The position numbers and the translations under genes were made by a program. From positions 1,302,001-1,366,000 of the forward strand of contig NZ_JAJVCN010000002.1 of assembly GCF_021390435.2 (NCBI RefSeq): DNA of 64,000 nt. The letters are read 5' to 3'. This document shows positions 50,044 through 58,030 of the stretch, one piece after another. Within the stretch, counting starts at the first letter, position 1; each line of letters starts with the position of its first letter. The notes beneath the pieces were generated by a model. It had not been told where the DNA came from. It was given only the letters and a program-made list of their open reading frames with translations, and searched no databases. Origin of the DNA: Kibdelosporangium philippinense. Lineage in GTDB: Bacteria > Actinomycetota > Actinomycetes > Mycobacteriales > Pseudonocardiaceae.

Positions 50044-51576
50044 CTAGGCCCATCGAGTCGTGGCGAGCTGGACGGTCACCGCGAGCCGGATGTCCGGATC
50101 GTCCAGGTTCAGGCCGGTCAGCTCGATCAGCCGGGTCATCCGGTACCGAAGCGTGTTGGCGTGGATTCGTAGCGCCCGAGCAGCGGCTTTCGGGTCGCCG
50201 GGATGCCGCAGCCACTCGTACAACGTGTCGACGTACGAAGATCCGGACTGCTCATCGTGGGTGCGCAGGATCGCCAGCGGACCCAGCTCCGCCGCTCCCG
50301 TCGGCGACGCGGCCGCGGCAACCCTGTGCAAGGCAACAACTGGCCATGCCTCGTCGTGCGTTGCTACGGGACCGTCGACCAACCGGGCTCGTACGAGACC
50401 GAGCGCTTCCTCAGCCTGGGCCCGTGACTCGGCGAGGTCCGTGATCTCCGCGGGCGATCCGACGCCCACGAAGGCACCGGTCTCGTTGCGTAGAGCCTCG
50501 CTCAACGCGGGCCACCCCGCTTGATCAGGCACGATCGCGTAAAGGATGCCGTGCAGTTCGGTGACCGCGGGCCGACGGCCGACGCCCGCGGTGATCCGCT
50601 CCCACAACGCGAGCCGCAGGCCCTCGGCATCGAGGGCGTCCGTGGTCTGCACGTCGATCGCGACCACCCGATGGGGTTCCTCGTCGAGGTCCAGCTCGGC
50701 TGCCGCCAACCGGACGCTTCCCTTGCCTTGCAAGACCGTTCGCACGAGCTCAGCTGACCGGCGCCGTTCCGCGTCGGCCAGCGCGCGGCGTCGCAGCAGG
50801 TGCAACGCGACGACGGGAGCCGTGTCCGCGAACGCGGCGGCGCGCTCGTCGGACACCGGACCGGCCACGACCGCCCACATTGAACCGAGCAGCTCACCGC
50901 CCATCCGGATCGGCACGATCAGCCGCGGCAGCGTCCCATCTCGTTGGGCGGGAACGAAAATCGTGGTCCGGCCACGGCTGAGGTCACGGAACACGCCGCG
51001 GGACCGGAATCGGGCAAGTACGTCATCGGGGACGCGCCTGCCCATGATCGTCGACACGCGGGCGGGGTCGGTCCTGTCCTGGCGAGCCGAATACGCCAGC
51101 ACCCGCGAGTTGGCGTCCTCAATGGTCACTGGCGCGTCGACGACCGCGGCGGCCGCGTCCGCGAGCCGGAACAAGTCGCCGAGGCCCTGATTGCCCGGTT
51201 CGGTCGCATGTTCGTCGTCGGCGGCCGCGTCGAGGACCGTGCGTAGCAGCCATACCAACTGGGCCCACGCGGTCGCGTTGTGTACTTCGATGACGGCCGT
51301 TCCGGTGTCACGGGCCGCTGTGAGCACGCCAGCTGAACTCGCCAGCGGTGGCTTGAGCAGCACTGCGGCGGCGCCGTGAGATCCGCAGTATTCGACAAGC
51401 TCAGCGGCCTTGCCCGCGGAGTTCACGGTGACTCCGAGAACGAGGTCGCCGTCGGCCACATGCGTGCGTCTGCCCAGCTCAGCGATCACCACGTCGGTGA
51501 CGCCCCGGTCGCTCGGCAGCACGGTGCGCAGGAGCGTGGGGCCGACCCGGTCGGCCACCCCTTGCACCGTGATCAC
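50044..51576 (-). CDS. PucR family transcriptional regulator
   Basis: 510-residue regulator. The N-terminal PucR/purine catabolism-type sensor part (about 1-120) shows MITVQGVADRVGPTLLR and GDLVLGVTVN. A GGDEF-like CdaR middle domain lies around 270-420. The C-terminal helix-turn-helix (about 455-505) shows PKAAARALRIHANTLRYRMTRL. It lies directly upstream of ald on the same strand, with 113 bases between, so it likely controls ald in response to amino acid supply; this is inferred from position. The GTG at 51576 is the start. Confidence 0.9.
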   Translation of the reverse strand: MITVQGVADRVGPTLLRTVLPSDRGVTDVVIAELGRRTHVADGDLVLGVTVNSAGKAAELVEYCGSHGAAAVLLKPPLASSAGVLTAARDTGTAVIEVHNATAWAQLVWLLRTVLDAAADDEHATEPGNQGLGDLFRLADAAAAVVDAPVTIEDANSRVLAYSARQDRTDPARVSTIMGRRVPDDVLARFRSRGVFRDLSRGRTTIFVPAQRDGTLPRLIVPIRMGGELLGSMWAVVAGPVSDERAAAFADTAPVVALHLLRRRALADAERRRSAELVRTVLQGKGSVRLAAAELDLDEEPHRVVAIDVQTTDALDAEGLRLALWERITAGVGRRPAVTELHGILYAIVPDQAGWPALSEALRNETGAFVGVGSPAEITDLAESRAQAEEALGLVRARLVDGPVATHDEAWPVVALHRVAAAASPTGAAELGPLAILRTHDEQSGSSYVDTLYEWLRHPGDPKAAARALRIHANTLRYRMTRLIELTGLNLDDPDIRLAVTVQLATTRWA

Positions 51577-51773
51577 AGATCCCTCCCGTCTTTGGACTCC
51601 AGTGTGGGCCGTTTGCCGGGAAAGTTGGTCCTCGCGACACGCAACCTTTAACAGTGTTGCGTCGTCTTTCGGTCAGAGGGTTTAGTAACGCGCACCTTGG
51701 GGTACTGCGTAAGCGGTCCACAGCTCAGGGTGACCGTCTGGGGCTCGCACACCCGGCCTGCCGGGTATTCGAG

Positions 51774-51811
51774 CGGTGGTGTGGTCGTCATCGGGGGCGG
51801 CCACACCACCG
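51774..51811. terminator. Hairpin between the PucR gene and the VOC gene
   Basis: 11-base perfect arms CGGTGGTGTGG (51774-51784) and complement (51801-51811) with a 16-base loop, lying 12 bases beyond the stop of the minus-strand VOC gene. A smaller ACCCGG-CCTG-CCGGGT stem follows at 51750-51765. Together they probably terminate the PadR-VOC transcript. Confidence 0.7.
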
Positions 51812-51822
51812 CACCAAAGCCC

Positions 51823-52266
51823 CTACACCTCTTCGGGTGAATTACGAAGTACCTCATCGAGTGAGATCTCGTCGCGGACCGAGCAAAGCGCCCAGCGGTG
51901 TCCGAACGGGTCGCGCACGATGCCGTAGCGCTCGCCCCAGAACGCCTCCTGGACGGGCAACTCGACGGTCGCGCCCGCGAAGACCGCCCGCCTCGCGAGG
52001 TCGTCGACGTCCTCGACATCCAGCGACAGCAGGACGGGCGAGTCGCCTATGGTCTGCGGGCTCAGTGCGTTGAGATTCGGCGTCTCCTCGCTGACGAGCA
52101 GCCTGCCGCCGCCGATCGCCACGTCAGCGAACAGCAGCGTGCCGTCCGGCAGGCGATTGACGAAGACCACCACGGCGCCGAACGCCTTGCGGTAGAACTC
52201 CAGCGCGGCGGGTACGTCGCGGACGAAGATGTGCGGCGTCAGGCTGATAGCCCGGCTGGGAGTCAC
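51823..52266 (-). CDS. VOC superfamily protein (glyoxalase/bleomycin resistance-like)
   Basis: 147-residue protein with two beta-alpha-beta-beta-beta modules of the vicinal oxygen chelate fold: SLTPHIFVRDVPAALEFYRKAF in the first, and VLLSLDVEDVDDLARRAVFAGA then YGIVRDPFGHRWAL in the second. The closing DPFGHRW box is typical of the PhnB/YdeM-like group. Activity cannot be predicted: metal-dependent lyase, dioxygenase and drug-binding members all occur. It overlaps the PadR gene by four bases, forming a two-gene operon, and may be a detoxification effector. Confidence 0.88.
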   Translation of the reverse strand: MTPSRAISLTPHIFVRDVPAALEFYRKAFGAVVVFVNRLPDGTLLFADVAIGGGRLLVSEETPNLNALSPQTIGDSPVLLSLDVEDVDDLARRAVFAGATVELPVQEAFWGERYGIVRDPFGHRWALCSVRDEISLDEVLRNSPEEV

Positions 52267-52613
52267 GCTGATCGCCGCCTTCCCAGCAGACCCGCGTCGG
52301 ACGCGACGGCCACGAGACGTGAGAGCAGTTCGGCTTCACGGCTGGCGGCGATCCGGCCGAGTTCGGTCAGCTCGTAGTAACGACGGCGTGCGTCGTGCGG
52401 ATCCGGGCTCTCGCTGGCCACTTCGACCACAAGGCCGTCGGCTACGAGCCGTTGCAACGTCCGATAGAGCGTGCCGGGTCCGAGCCGGACGGTGCCGTCC
52501 GAGACGTCCTCCACGAAGCGCATGACCGCGTAGCCATGCGCCGCGCCTCCCGCCAGCGCCAGCAGGACCTGAAACCCGGCGGGGGTCAGCGGTGGGGCAT
52601 TGCGGTCCGCCAT
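52263..52613 (-). CDS. PadR family transcriptional regulator
   Basis: 116-residue repressor of the PadR type. A winged helix-turn-helix (about 8-85) shows LTPAGFQVLLALAGGAAHGYAVM, GTVRLGPGTLYRTLQRLVADG and RRRYYELTELGRIAA, followed by a short C-terminal helix. The ATG at 52613 gives the family start; the next gene overlaps it in the stop. It is divergent from a second VOC gene, and the shared 61-base interval carries two GTTATATCC repeats, likely its operator. The regulator probably responds to a small toxic compound handled by the two VOC proteins. Confidence 0.92.
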   Translation of the reverse strand: MADRNAPPLTPAGFQVLLALAGGAAHGYAVMRFVEDVSDGTVRLGPGTLYRTLQRLVADGLVVEVASESPDPHDARRRYYELTELGRIAASREAELLSRLVAVASDAGLLGRRRSA

Positions 52614-52637
52614 GTCCGGAGTATACAGTCCAGCCCC

Positions 52638-52661
52638 GTTATATCCATGATGGTTATATCC
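52638..52661. promoter_or_regulatory. Candidate PadR operator
   Basis: GTTATATCC occurs at 52638-52646 and 52653-52661, 15 bases apart, in the divergent interval between padR and the VOC gene. The region TATATCC-ATGAT-GGTTATAT is also nearly palindromic. It is strikingly AT-rich for this genome and is placed where a divergent repressor would act. Confidence 0.6.
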
Positions 52662-52674
52662 GGGAGTGATAGAG

Positions 52675-53076
52675 ATGATCCGCGGTGTCAACCAGGTCGT
52701 GCTCTACGTGTCCGACCAGCAACGAGCCAAGCAGTTCTGGGTGGAGAAGATGGGCTTCACCGTCGCCGAGGATTCGCCGTACGGCGAGAAGGAACGGTGG
52801 ATCGCGGTCGCGTCGCCCGACGGCAACATGCGAATGGTGTTGTCGCTCAGGCAACCCGGCTACGAGGAGCCCAAAGCGCCCGACGGCATGCCGACTTCGA
52901 ACATCATGTTCTACAGCGATGATGTCCAGCGCACATACGCGGAACTGACCGCGAAGGGCGTCAATTTTCCCACTGCGCCAAGCAAAATGTTCTTCGGCTG
53001 GTGGTCGGTGTTCGAAGACGACGAAGGCACCCGGTACGCGCTCGGCGAACAGTGGGGTACGAATAATCCGTTGTAG
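52675..53076 (+). CDS. VOC superfamily protein, divergent from padR
   Basis: 133-residue VOC protein: MIRGVNQVVLYVSDQQRAKQF begins the first module, and SNIMFYSDDVQRTYAELTAKG with WWSVFEDDEGTRYALGEQW the second. It resembles the glyoxalase-like group lacking a clear enzymatic assignment. The ATG at 52675 has GGGAG eight bases upstream; a GTG at 52666 is possible. It is probably under control of the neighbouring PadR repressor through the repeats at 52638-52661. Confidence 0.88.
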   Translation: MIRGVNQVVLYVSDQQRAKQFWVEKMGFTVAEDSPYGEKERWIAVASPDGNMRMVLSLRQPGYEEPKAPDGMPTSNIMFYSDDVQRTYAELTAKGVNFPTAPSKMFFGWWSVFEDDEGTRYALGEQWGTNNPL

Positions 53077-53105
53077 CAGACGGGAAATCGCGAGATCATA
53101 TCGGG

Positions 53106-54224
53106 GTGTCCAAGCAGCAGCTGCATGTCGTGAAGACGGTCACCGCGCCAGAGCCGGTGTCCGTTGTGCCGACGCGCATGTCCCTCGACTCGGACGACAG
53201 CTCGTTCGACGTCTTGGACGCTTTGTTCATCAGCCTCTACACCACAGGCGAGCACACGGCGTCCCGTACCACGAGGATCGATCCCATCAAGGAGGATGCG
53301 ACGTTTCTGCCTTCCGGGGCAACAGTTCTGCGGGAGGCACGCGGTGACGCGCGAACTTATGTGCTGGCAACCGGTGAAGGCTGGATGCTGCTGTCACATC
53401 GCTGGGATGACAGTGTGACCGTGTCCGTCACCGCGGTCACTGACGAGATCGCCGAAAAGGTGCTCGCCGAAGCGGTCGAGGGTGTGAAAGCGGAGCCGTC
53501 GGACGACGCTGACGTTGTCAGGATTGGATTCTGGTACCTGAGCGGCCACGGTCCGCACCGCCGCAACCGTGACATCACGGCGCCGAACTGGGCGGAGATC
53601 CGTCGCAACTACACGGCGAGCGTTGGCACGGCGTTCGACAAGCTGATGGCGACCACATCCGACGATCTCAGCGGACGGTTGTTGCTGTTACACGGTCCAC
53701 CTGGCACGGGAAAGACCACCGCGCTGCGGGCGATCGCGCAGTCGTGGCGGGAATGGTGTGAGGTCGACTGCGTTCTCGACCCGGAGCGGCTGTTCGACAA
53801 GCCGTCGTATCTGTTGCATGTCGCGCTGGAGAACAACCAGGACGACGACAAGCCGTGGCGGCTGCTGTTGCTGGAGGACTGTGACGAGCTGATCCGTGGC
53901 GAGGCGAAGGCGTCGACCGGGCAGGCGTTGTCCCGGTTGCTCAACCTCACCGACGGTCTGCTCGGGCAGGGCTGCCAGACGATCATCGGCATCACCACCA
54001 ACGAGAACCTGGCGCGACTGCACCCCGCAGTCACTCGACCTGGCCGGTGCCTTGCCCAGATCGAGGTTGGTCCACTGTCACAGGCCGAGGCGAACACCTG
54101 GCTGGACGGCAAGGCCACCGCGCCCGGTCACGGTGCGACCCTCGCCGAGCTCTACGCGATGGTGGCGGGATCGGCGCCGATGACCGCAGAGACGACCGAC
54201 GACCACGGTGGTCTCTACCTCTGA
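53106..54224 (+). CDS. AAA ATPase with DUF5925 N-terminal domain
   Basis: 372-residue cytosolic ATPase. An N-terminal DUF5925-like region (about 25-165, ending GFWYLSGHGPHRR and APNWAEIRRNY) precedes an AAA core. Walker A is GPPGTGKTT (about 197-205), Walker B LLLLEDCDEL (about 255-264), sensor 1 IIGITTNEN (about 297) and the arginine-finger region HPAVTRPGRC. The Walker B has Glu-Asp-Cys-Asp, an unusual form. Such proteins are frequent in Streptomyces and relatives, with no established function. The GTG at 53106 is the start. Its end overlaps the convergent esterase gene by 10 bases. Confidence 0.87.
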   Translation: MSKQQLHVVKTVTAPEPVSVVPTRMSLDSDDSSFDVLDALFISLYTTGEHTASRTTRIDPIKEDATFLPSGATVLREARGDARTYVLATGEGWMLLSHRWDDSVTVSVTAVTDEIAEKVLAEAVEGVKAEPSDDADVVRIGFWYLSGHGPHRRNRDITAPNWAEIRRNYTASVGTAFDKLMATTSDDLSGRLLLLHGPPGTGKTTALRAIAQSWREWCEVDCVLDPERLFDKPSYLLHVALENNQDDDKPWRLLLLEDCDELIRGEAKASTGQALSRLLNLTDGLLGQGCQTIIGITTNENLARLHPAVTRPGRCLAQIEVGPLSQAEANTWLDGKATAPGHGATLAELYAMVAGSAPMTAETTDDHGGLYL

Positions 54225-55090
54225 AACCGTCCGAACAGGACAGCCGGAACGCTCAGCGCGGCAACCGCCTGCATGCCTTTGGCGTTCGGGTGCATCTGGG
54301 CGGCCGGTGAAGAGGGGAACAGGCCCTCGACCCATTTGCGGTCGGTGGGCTGGCATGCGTCGTGCCCATACGAATATGGATACGGGTTGACGAACGAGGC
54401 CTTGTGCTTCGCGGCCTGTGCGCCGAGCTCCGTGTTGAGCATGCGCGAGGTGCGGTCGAAGTACGGCACGTCACCCGCGGCGAACGGGACCTGCGGGAAG
54501 CAGGTCCCGCTCGCGGGCAGGATCCGCAAGTAGCTCACCACGACGATGTGGGCGCGTGGTGCGCGCTTGCGGATCCCGCCAAGCACAGCGGAGATCTTCG
54601 GGCCGACCGCGGTGATCCTGGCCGCCAACTGGTCCTTGCCGCCCGCGGTGTACTGCCGTTCGCACGGATTTCCCTGCGTGTCCTTGGCTGCGAGACGGCC
54701 ACAGGTCGCCAGGATCTCGCCGAACCCGATGTCGTTCCCGCCGATCATCAGCGTGACCAGCTGGGTGTCGGCTTTCACGGCGTTGAGCTGCGGCGGGTTC
54801 GTCCCGCCGGAGACCTGCTGCGGCCTGGTCATGTCGACCGTCCTGGCGCCACCACAGGTGACGTCGGTGAGACCGGGAATGCGCAGCCATTTGGCGATCA
54901 GCGCGGGGTAGTTGTGGTCCGAGCGCGCGCATCCGGCTGGCTGCCCTACTTGTTGCGGGATACCGGGACCGGACGCGTATGAGTCACCCAATGCCACATA
55001 CGTGCGGTACAGACCACCGGGTTTCGGCTGTGCTGACGCCGGAGCCACGAGCAGACTGAGCAGCGTCACCACCAGCACGAAGACTCGCAT
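54215..55090 (-). CDS. Secreted SGNH/GDSL-family esterase or lipase
   Basis: 291-residue exported hydrolase. The signal peptide is MRVFVLVVTLLSLLVAPASA. Block I is YVALGDSYASGPG with the nucleophile serine, block II is DVTCGGARTVDM (glycine oxyanion), block III is LMIGGNDIGFG (asparagine), and block V is SSPAAQMHPNAKG with the catalytic Asp/Ser-x2-His histidine. Six cysteines suggest three disulfides, as in the Streptomyces extracellular lipase/phospholipase group. It hydrolyses ester bonds outside the cell; the natural substrate is unknown. The ATG at 55090 is only nine bases downstream of the stop of the upstream minus-strand monooxygenase gene. Confidence 0.92.
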   Translation of the reverse strand: MRVFVLVVTLLSLLVAPASAQPKPGGLYRTYVALGDSYASGPGIPQQVGQPAGCARSDHNYPALIAKWLRIPGLTDVTCGGARTVDMTRPQQVSGGTNPPQLNAVKADTQLVTLMIGGNDIGFGEILATCGRLAAKDTQGNPCERQYTAGGKDQLAARITAVGPKISAVLGGIRKRAPRAHIVVVSYLRILPASGTCFPQVPFAAGDVPYFDRTSRMLNTELGAQAAKHKASFVNPYPYSYGHDACQPTDRKWVEGLFPSSPAAQMHPNAKGMQAVAALSVPAVLFGRFQR

Positions 55091-55099
55091 GCCGACAAT

Positions 55100-56617
55100 C
55101 TAACAACACAACACCTCGCGCAGCACGTTCTTGAGGGTGTCCTCGTCGGCATTCGACCTGGTCCGCCAGGCTACGACGCCGTCCGGCCGGAGCAGGCTCG
55201 CACCTTCGCGGCCGACGCCGAACCGGTCGTACTGCTCGCCGAGCGACCGGTACTGGATTCCCGCATCGATCTTGTCCCAGTTTCCGTCTGGACCGCCGAG
55301 CAGTGCCCAGCCCGCGCCCCATACGTCCAGTGTGGACTCACCGGACGGCAGAATTACGTGTGGCGCACGGAAACCTGGCTCTCCGGCGATTTCGAAGGGA
55401 TTCATCGTCGGCGAACCGTCGTTGTCTTCGGGAATCACCGCGTTGGACGTGTGCCGTACCCCCAGCACGGCCTCGATCGGCCCGACTGGCTCAGGGATGT
55501 CCGGGCCTGCCAGGTGCGGCGCCATCCGGTGGACGTAGTTGAACAGTGATTCGTTGACGATCATCTGCGCGGCCAGCTTGCGTTCCGGTTCGTAGGAGTC
55601 CAGCAGGCCAGGGCCTGCTTCGCCGTGCAGGACCGCCGCGAGCTTCCATGCGATGTCGAAACCGTCGCATACAGCGGCATTTCCGCCGAGCCCGCCGGTT
55701 GGTGGCGTGACTTTGGCTGCGTCACCGACCAGGAAGACGCGGCCGTCGCGCCACCGGTCCGCGATGCGCGCGGCCATCTCCCACGGACCTTTCCAGATGA
55801 TCTCGAGTTCGAGGTCTGGCGAGTCAAGGCCGATCCGCATCAGCTCGGCGATCCGGCTTTCCGGGTAGTCGTCGAAGGATTCGCCGTTCTCCGGGTGGTA
55901 CTCGATCGAGAAGATGTGCCGGTTGGGCAGATTGAGGTTGATGTACGCACCCGTGAAAGCCGGATTCTGCAAGTAGTACAGCCATTGCTCGCCCTTGGGC
56001 AGGACATCGGACAGGTCGGCGTCGAACACGATCCCGATGTGGTTGGACAACCGGCCGAACCCTGATCTGGGGATGCCCAGTCTTTCCCTTACCGGACTGC
56101 GGTTTCCGTCCGCACCGATCAGGTATTTCGCTCTTACTCGCTGTGTGCGGCCGGAAGTAAGGTCGAGCAGCTGCGCGGTGACCCCGTCGCCATCCTGTTC
56201 GAAGGACACCAGTTCGGTGGCGAACCGGACGTCGGCGCCATGCTTTCTGGCCTGTGCCAGCATAAGCGGCTCGGTCTGGTCCTGTGTGGCCGATCCCCAT
56301 CCGGCCGGGCTGAGCACGCTGACCTGGTCGAGCAGTTCGCCGTAGTTCTCGATGATCGAATGGATCACCGTGCCGCGCAGGCTTTCCGCGACTTTGATCT
56401 TGAATGCGGACGGCGGATGGCTGACCGCGAGCACATCGTCGGCCACGCCGCCGATCTTGAGGAACTCCATGGTCCGCGGTTGTTGCCCGGCGGCCCTCGG
56501 GTGCGGCGACGTGCTCTCGTGCCGCTCGACGACGAGTACGTCCACCCCACGTCTGGCCAGGAACATCGCTGTCGACGACCCACCGAGACCAGCTCCCACC
56601 ACGATTGCATCAGTCAT
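55100..56617 (-). CDS. FAD-dependent aromatic monooxygenase (class A)
   Basis: 505-residue single-component flavin hydroxylase. The N-terminal dinucleotide fold is AIVVGAGLGGSSTAMFLARRG with the ribose-binding E in VVERH. A DG motif sits in YLIGADGNRSPVRERLG. The second FAD motif is VFLVGDAAKVTPPTGGLGGN. The C-terminal thioredoxin-like domain (about 400-505, DKIDAGIQYRSLGEQYDRFG) is as in phenol hydroxylases, polyketide hydroxylases and rifampicin monooxygenases. The substrate is unknown. The start ATG has no Shine-Dalgarno site and lies eight bases from a 15-base palindrome, suggesting tight repression, perhaps by a MarR- or PadR-type protein. Confidence 0.92.
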   Translation of the reverse strand: MTDAIVVGAGLGGSSTAMFLARRGVDVLVVERHESTSPHPRAAGQQPRTMEFLKIGGVADDVLAVSHPPSAFKIKVAESLRGTVIHSIIENYGELLDQVSVLSPAGWGSATQDQTEPLMLAQARKHGADVRFATELVSFEQDGDGVTAQLLDLTSGRTQRVRAKYLIGADGNRSPVRERLGIPRSGFGRLSNHIGIVFDADLSDVLPKGEQWLYYLQNPAFTGAYINLNLPNRHIFSIEYHPENGESFDDYPESRIAELMRIGLDSPDLELEIIWKGPWEMAARIADRWRDGRVFLVGDAAKVTPPTGGLGGNAAVCDGFDIAWKLAAVLHGEAGPGLLDSYEPERKLAAQMIVNESLFNYVHRMAPHLAGPDIPEPVGPIEAVLGVRHTSNAVIPEDNDGSPTMNPFEIAGEPGFRAPHVILPSGESTLDVWGAGWALLGGPDGNWDKIDAGIQYRSLGEQYDRFGVGREGASLLRPDGVVAWRTRSNADEDTLKNVLREVLCC

Positions 56618-56624
56618 GAGAGCA

Positions 56625-56639
56625 TCTTAGAAACTAAGA
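56625..56639. promoter_or_regulatory. Palindromic operator upstream of the monooxygenase gene
   Basis: TCTTAG-AAA-CTAAGA, a perfect 6-3-6 palindrome, starts eight bases before the monooxygenase start codon in the interval shared with metY. The form TTAG-N3-CTAA is typical of small dimeric repressors. No regulator gene is adjacent, so the binding protein is unknown. Confidence 0.6.
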
Positions 56640-56728
56640 GAGTTGGATTGCAAGACTTATTTTTTGTGAAGGTTCCAGCAGGTGGACGCTGTGGTGGGGG
56701 TAGGTGGCCGTGGCTAGCTTCTTGAGGC

Positions 56729-58030
56729 ATGGCAACCGACGGCTGGTCCTTTGAGACCAAGCAGATCCACTCCGGTGCCGCACCCGATCCGGCCACAGGT
56801 GCGCGCGCGACTCCGATCTATCAAACGACTTCGTACGTCTTCCGCGACACACAGCACGGGGCGGACCTGTTCAGCCTCGCGGAGCCCGGCCACATCTACA
56901 CGCGAATCAACAACCCGACGCAGGATGTCCTCGAGCAGCGGGTAGCGGCGCTCGAAGGCGGTGTCGCGGCGGTCGCGCTGGCCTCGGGGCAGGCCGCTGA
57001 GACGGCCACAATCCTTACCCTGGCCCAATTCGGCGACCACCTGGTGTCCAGCGCGTCCTTGTACGGCGGCACGTACAACCTGTTTCACTACACCCTGCCG
57101 AAGCTGGGGATCGAGGTCAGCTTCGTCGAAGACCCGGACAACCTCGACGAATGGCGGGCCGCGGTTCGGCCCAACACCAAGCTTTTCTTCGGTGAGACAT
57201 TGGGCAATCCGCGTAGCAACGTGCTGGACATCGCCGCGGTTTCGGATGTCGCGCATGAAGTCGGCGTGCCTTTGGTGGTCGACAACACCGTTCCGACACC
57301 GTATTTGCTGCGTCCCATTGAGCATGGCGCTGACATCGTGATCCACTCGGCCACGAAATACCTTGGCGGGCATGGAACCGCGATCGCGGGCGTGGTGGTC
57401 GACGGCGGCACGTTCGACTTCGGCGCCAACGCGGCACGGTTCCCGGACTTCCACTCGCCTGACCCGAGCTACCACGGCTTGCAGTACTGGCCTGCGCTTG
57501 GGCATGGCGCGTTTGCGGCGAAACTACGTGTCCAGCTCTTGCGGGATACCGGTGCCGCGATCGCGCCACTGACAAGTTTCCTTGTGATACAGGGAATCGA
57601 AACATTGTCGCTGCGGATTGAGCGGCACGTGGCGAACGCGCAGGCGCTGGCCGAATGGCTCTCTTCGCGGGACGAGGTTCTGGCAGTGCACTACGCGGGC
57701 CTGCCTGGCAGCAAGTGGTATTCGGCGGCACAGAAGTACTTGCCTCGTGGCGCCGGTGCCGTGGTTTCGTTCGAGCTTCGCGGTGGCGTTGAAGCTGGAC
57801 GGGCCTTTGTGGACGGTACCGAGCTATTCTCACAGCTTGTGAACATCGGCGATGTCCGAAGCCTGATCGTGCACCCGGCGAGTACGACCCACAGTCAGCT
57901 GACGCCATCGGAGCAGCTGATCACGGGCGTGACTCCGGGCTTGGTCCGGCTGTCGGTGGGGATTGAGGGGATCGAGGACCTCAAGGCGGACCTGGAGGCC
58001 GGCTTCCGCGCGGCAAAGGCCGACACGTGA
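56729..58030 (+). CDS. metY: O-acetylhomoserine sulfhydrylase/aminocarboxypropyltransferase
   Basis: 433-residue PLP enzyme making homocysteine from O-acetylhomoserine and sulfide in methionine biosynthesis. Family landmarks are FETKQIHSGAAPDPATGA, PIYQTTSYVF, YTRINNPTQDVLEQRVAALEGG with the PLP phosphate-binding tyrosine and arginine, VVDNTVPTPYLLRP with the pyridine-nitrogen Asp, and the Schiff-base lysine in IHSATKYLGGHG. The length fits MetY rather than the shorter cystathionine gamma-synthase. The ATG at 56729 is preceded by GAGG. Its stop overlaps the metX start, so the donor-forming and using enzymes are coupled. I see no SAM riboswitch in the 111 bases upstream. Confidence 0.95.
   Translation: MATDGWSFETKQIHSGAAPDPATGARATPIYQTTSYVFRDTQHGADLFSLAEPGHIYTRINNPTQDVLEQRVAALEGGVAAVALASGQAAETATILTLAQFGDHLVSSASLYGGTYNLFHYTLPKLGIEVSFVEDPDNLDEWRAAVRPNTKLFFGETLGNPRSNVLDIAAVSDVAHEVGVPLVVDNTVPTPYLLRPIEHGADIVIHSATKYLGGHGTAIAGVVVDGGTFDFGANAARFPDFHSPDPSYHGLQYWPALGHGAFAAKLRVQLLRDTGAAIAPLTSFLVIQGIETLSLRIERHVANAQALAEWLSSRDEVLAVHYAGLPGSKWYSAAQKYLPRGAGAVVSFELRGGVEAGRAFVDGTELFSQLVNIGDVRSLIVHPASTTHSQLTPSEQLITGVTPGLVRLSVGIEGIEDLKADLEAGFRAAKADT

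Noticed and set aside
56640..56728. SAM riboswitch upstream of metY
   Set aside because: The interval is too short and lacks the conserved core helices expected of SAM-I or SAM-IV aptamers.
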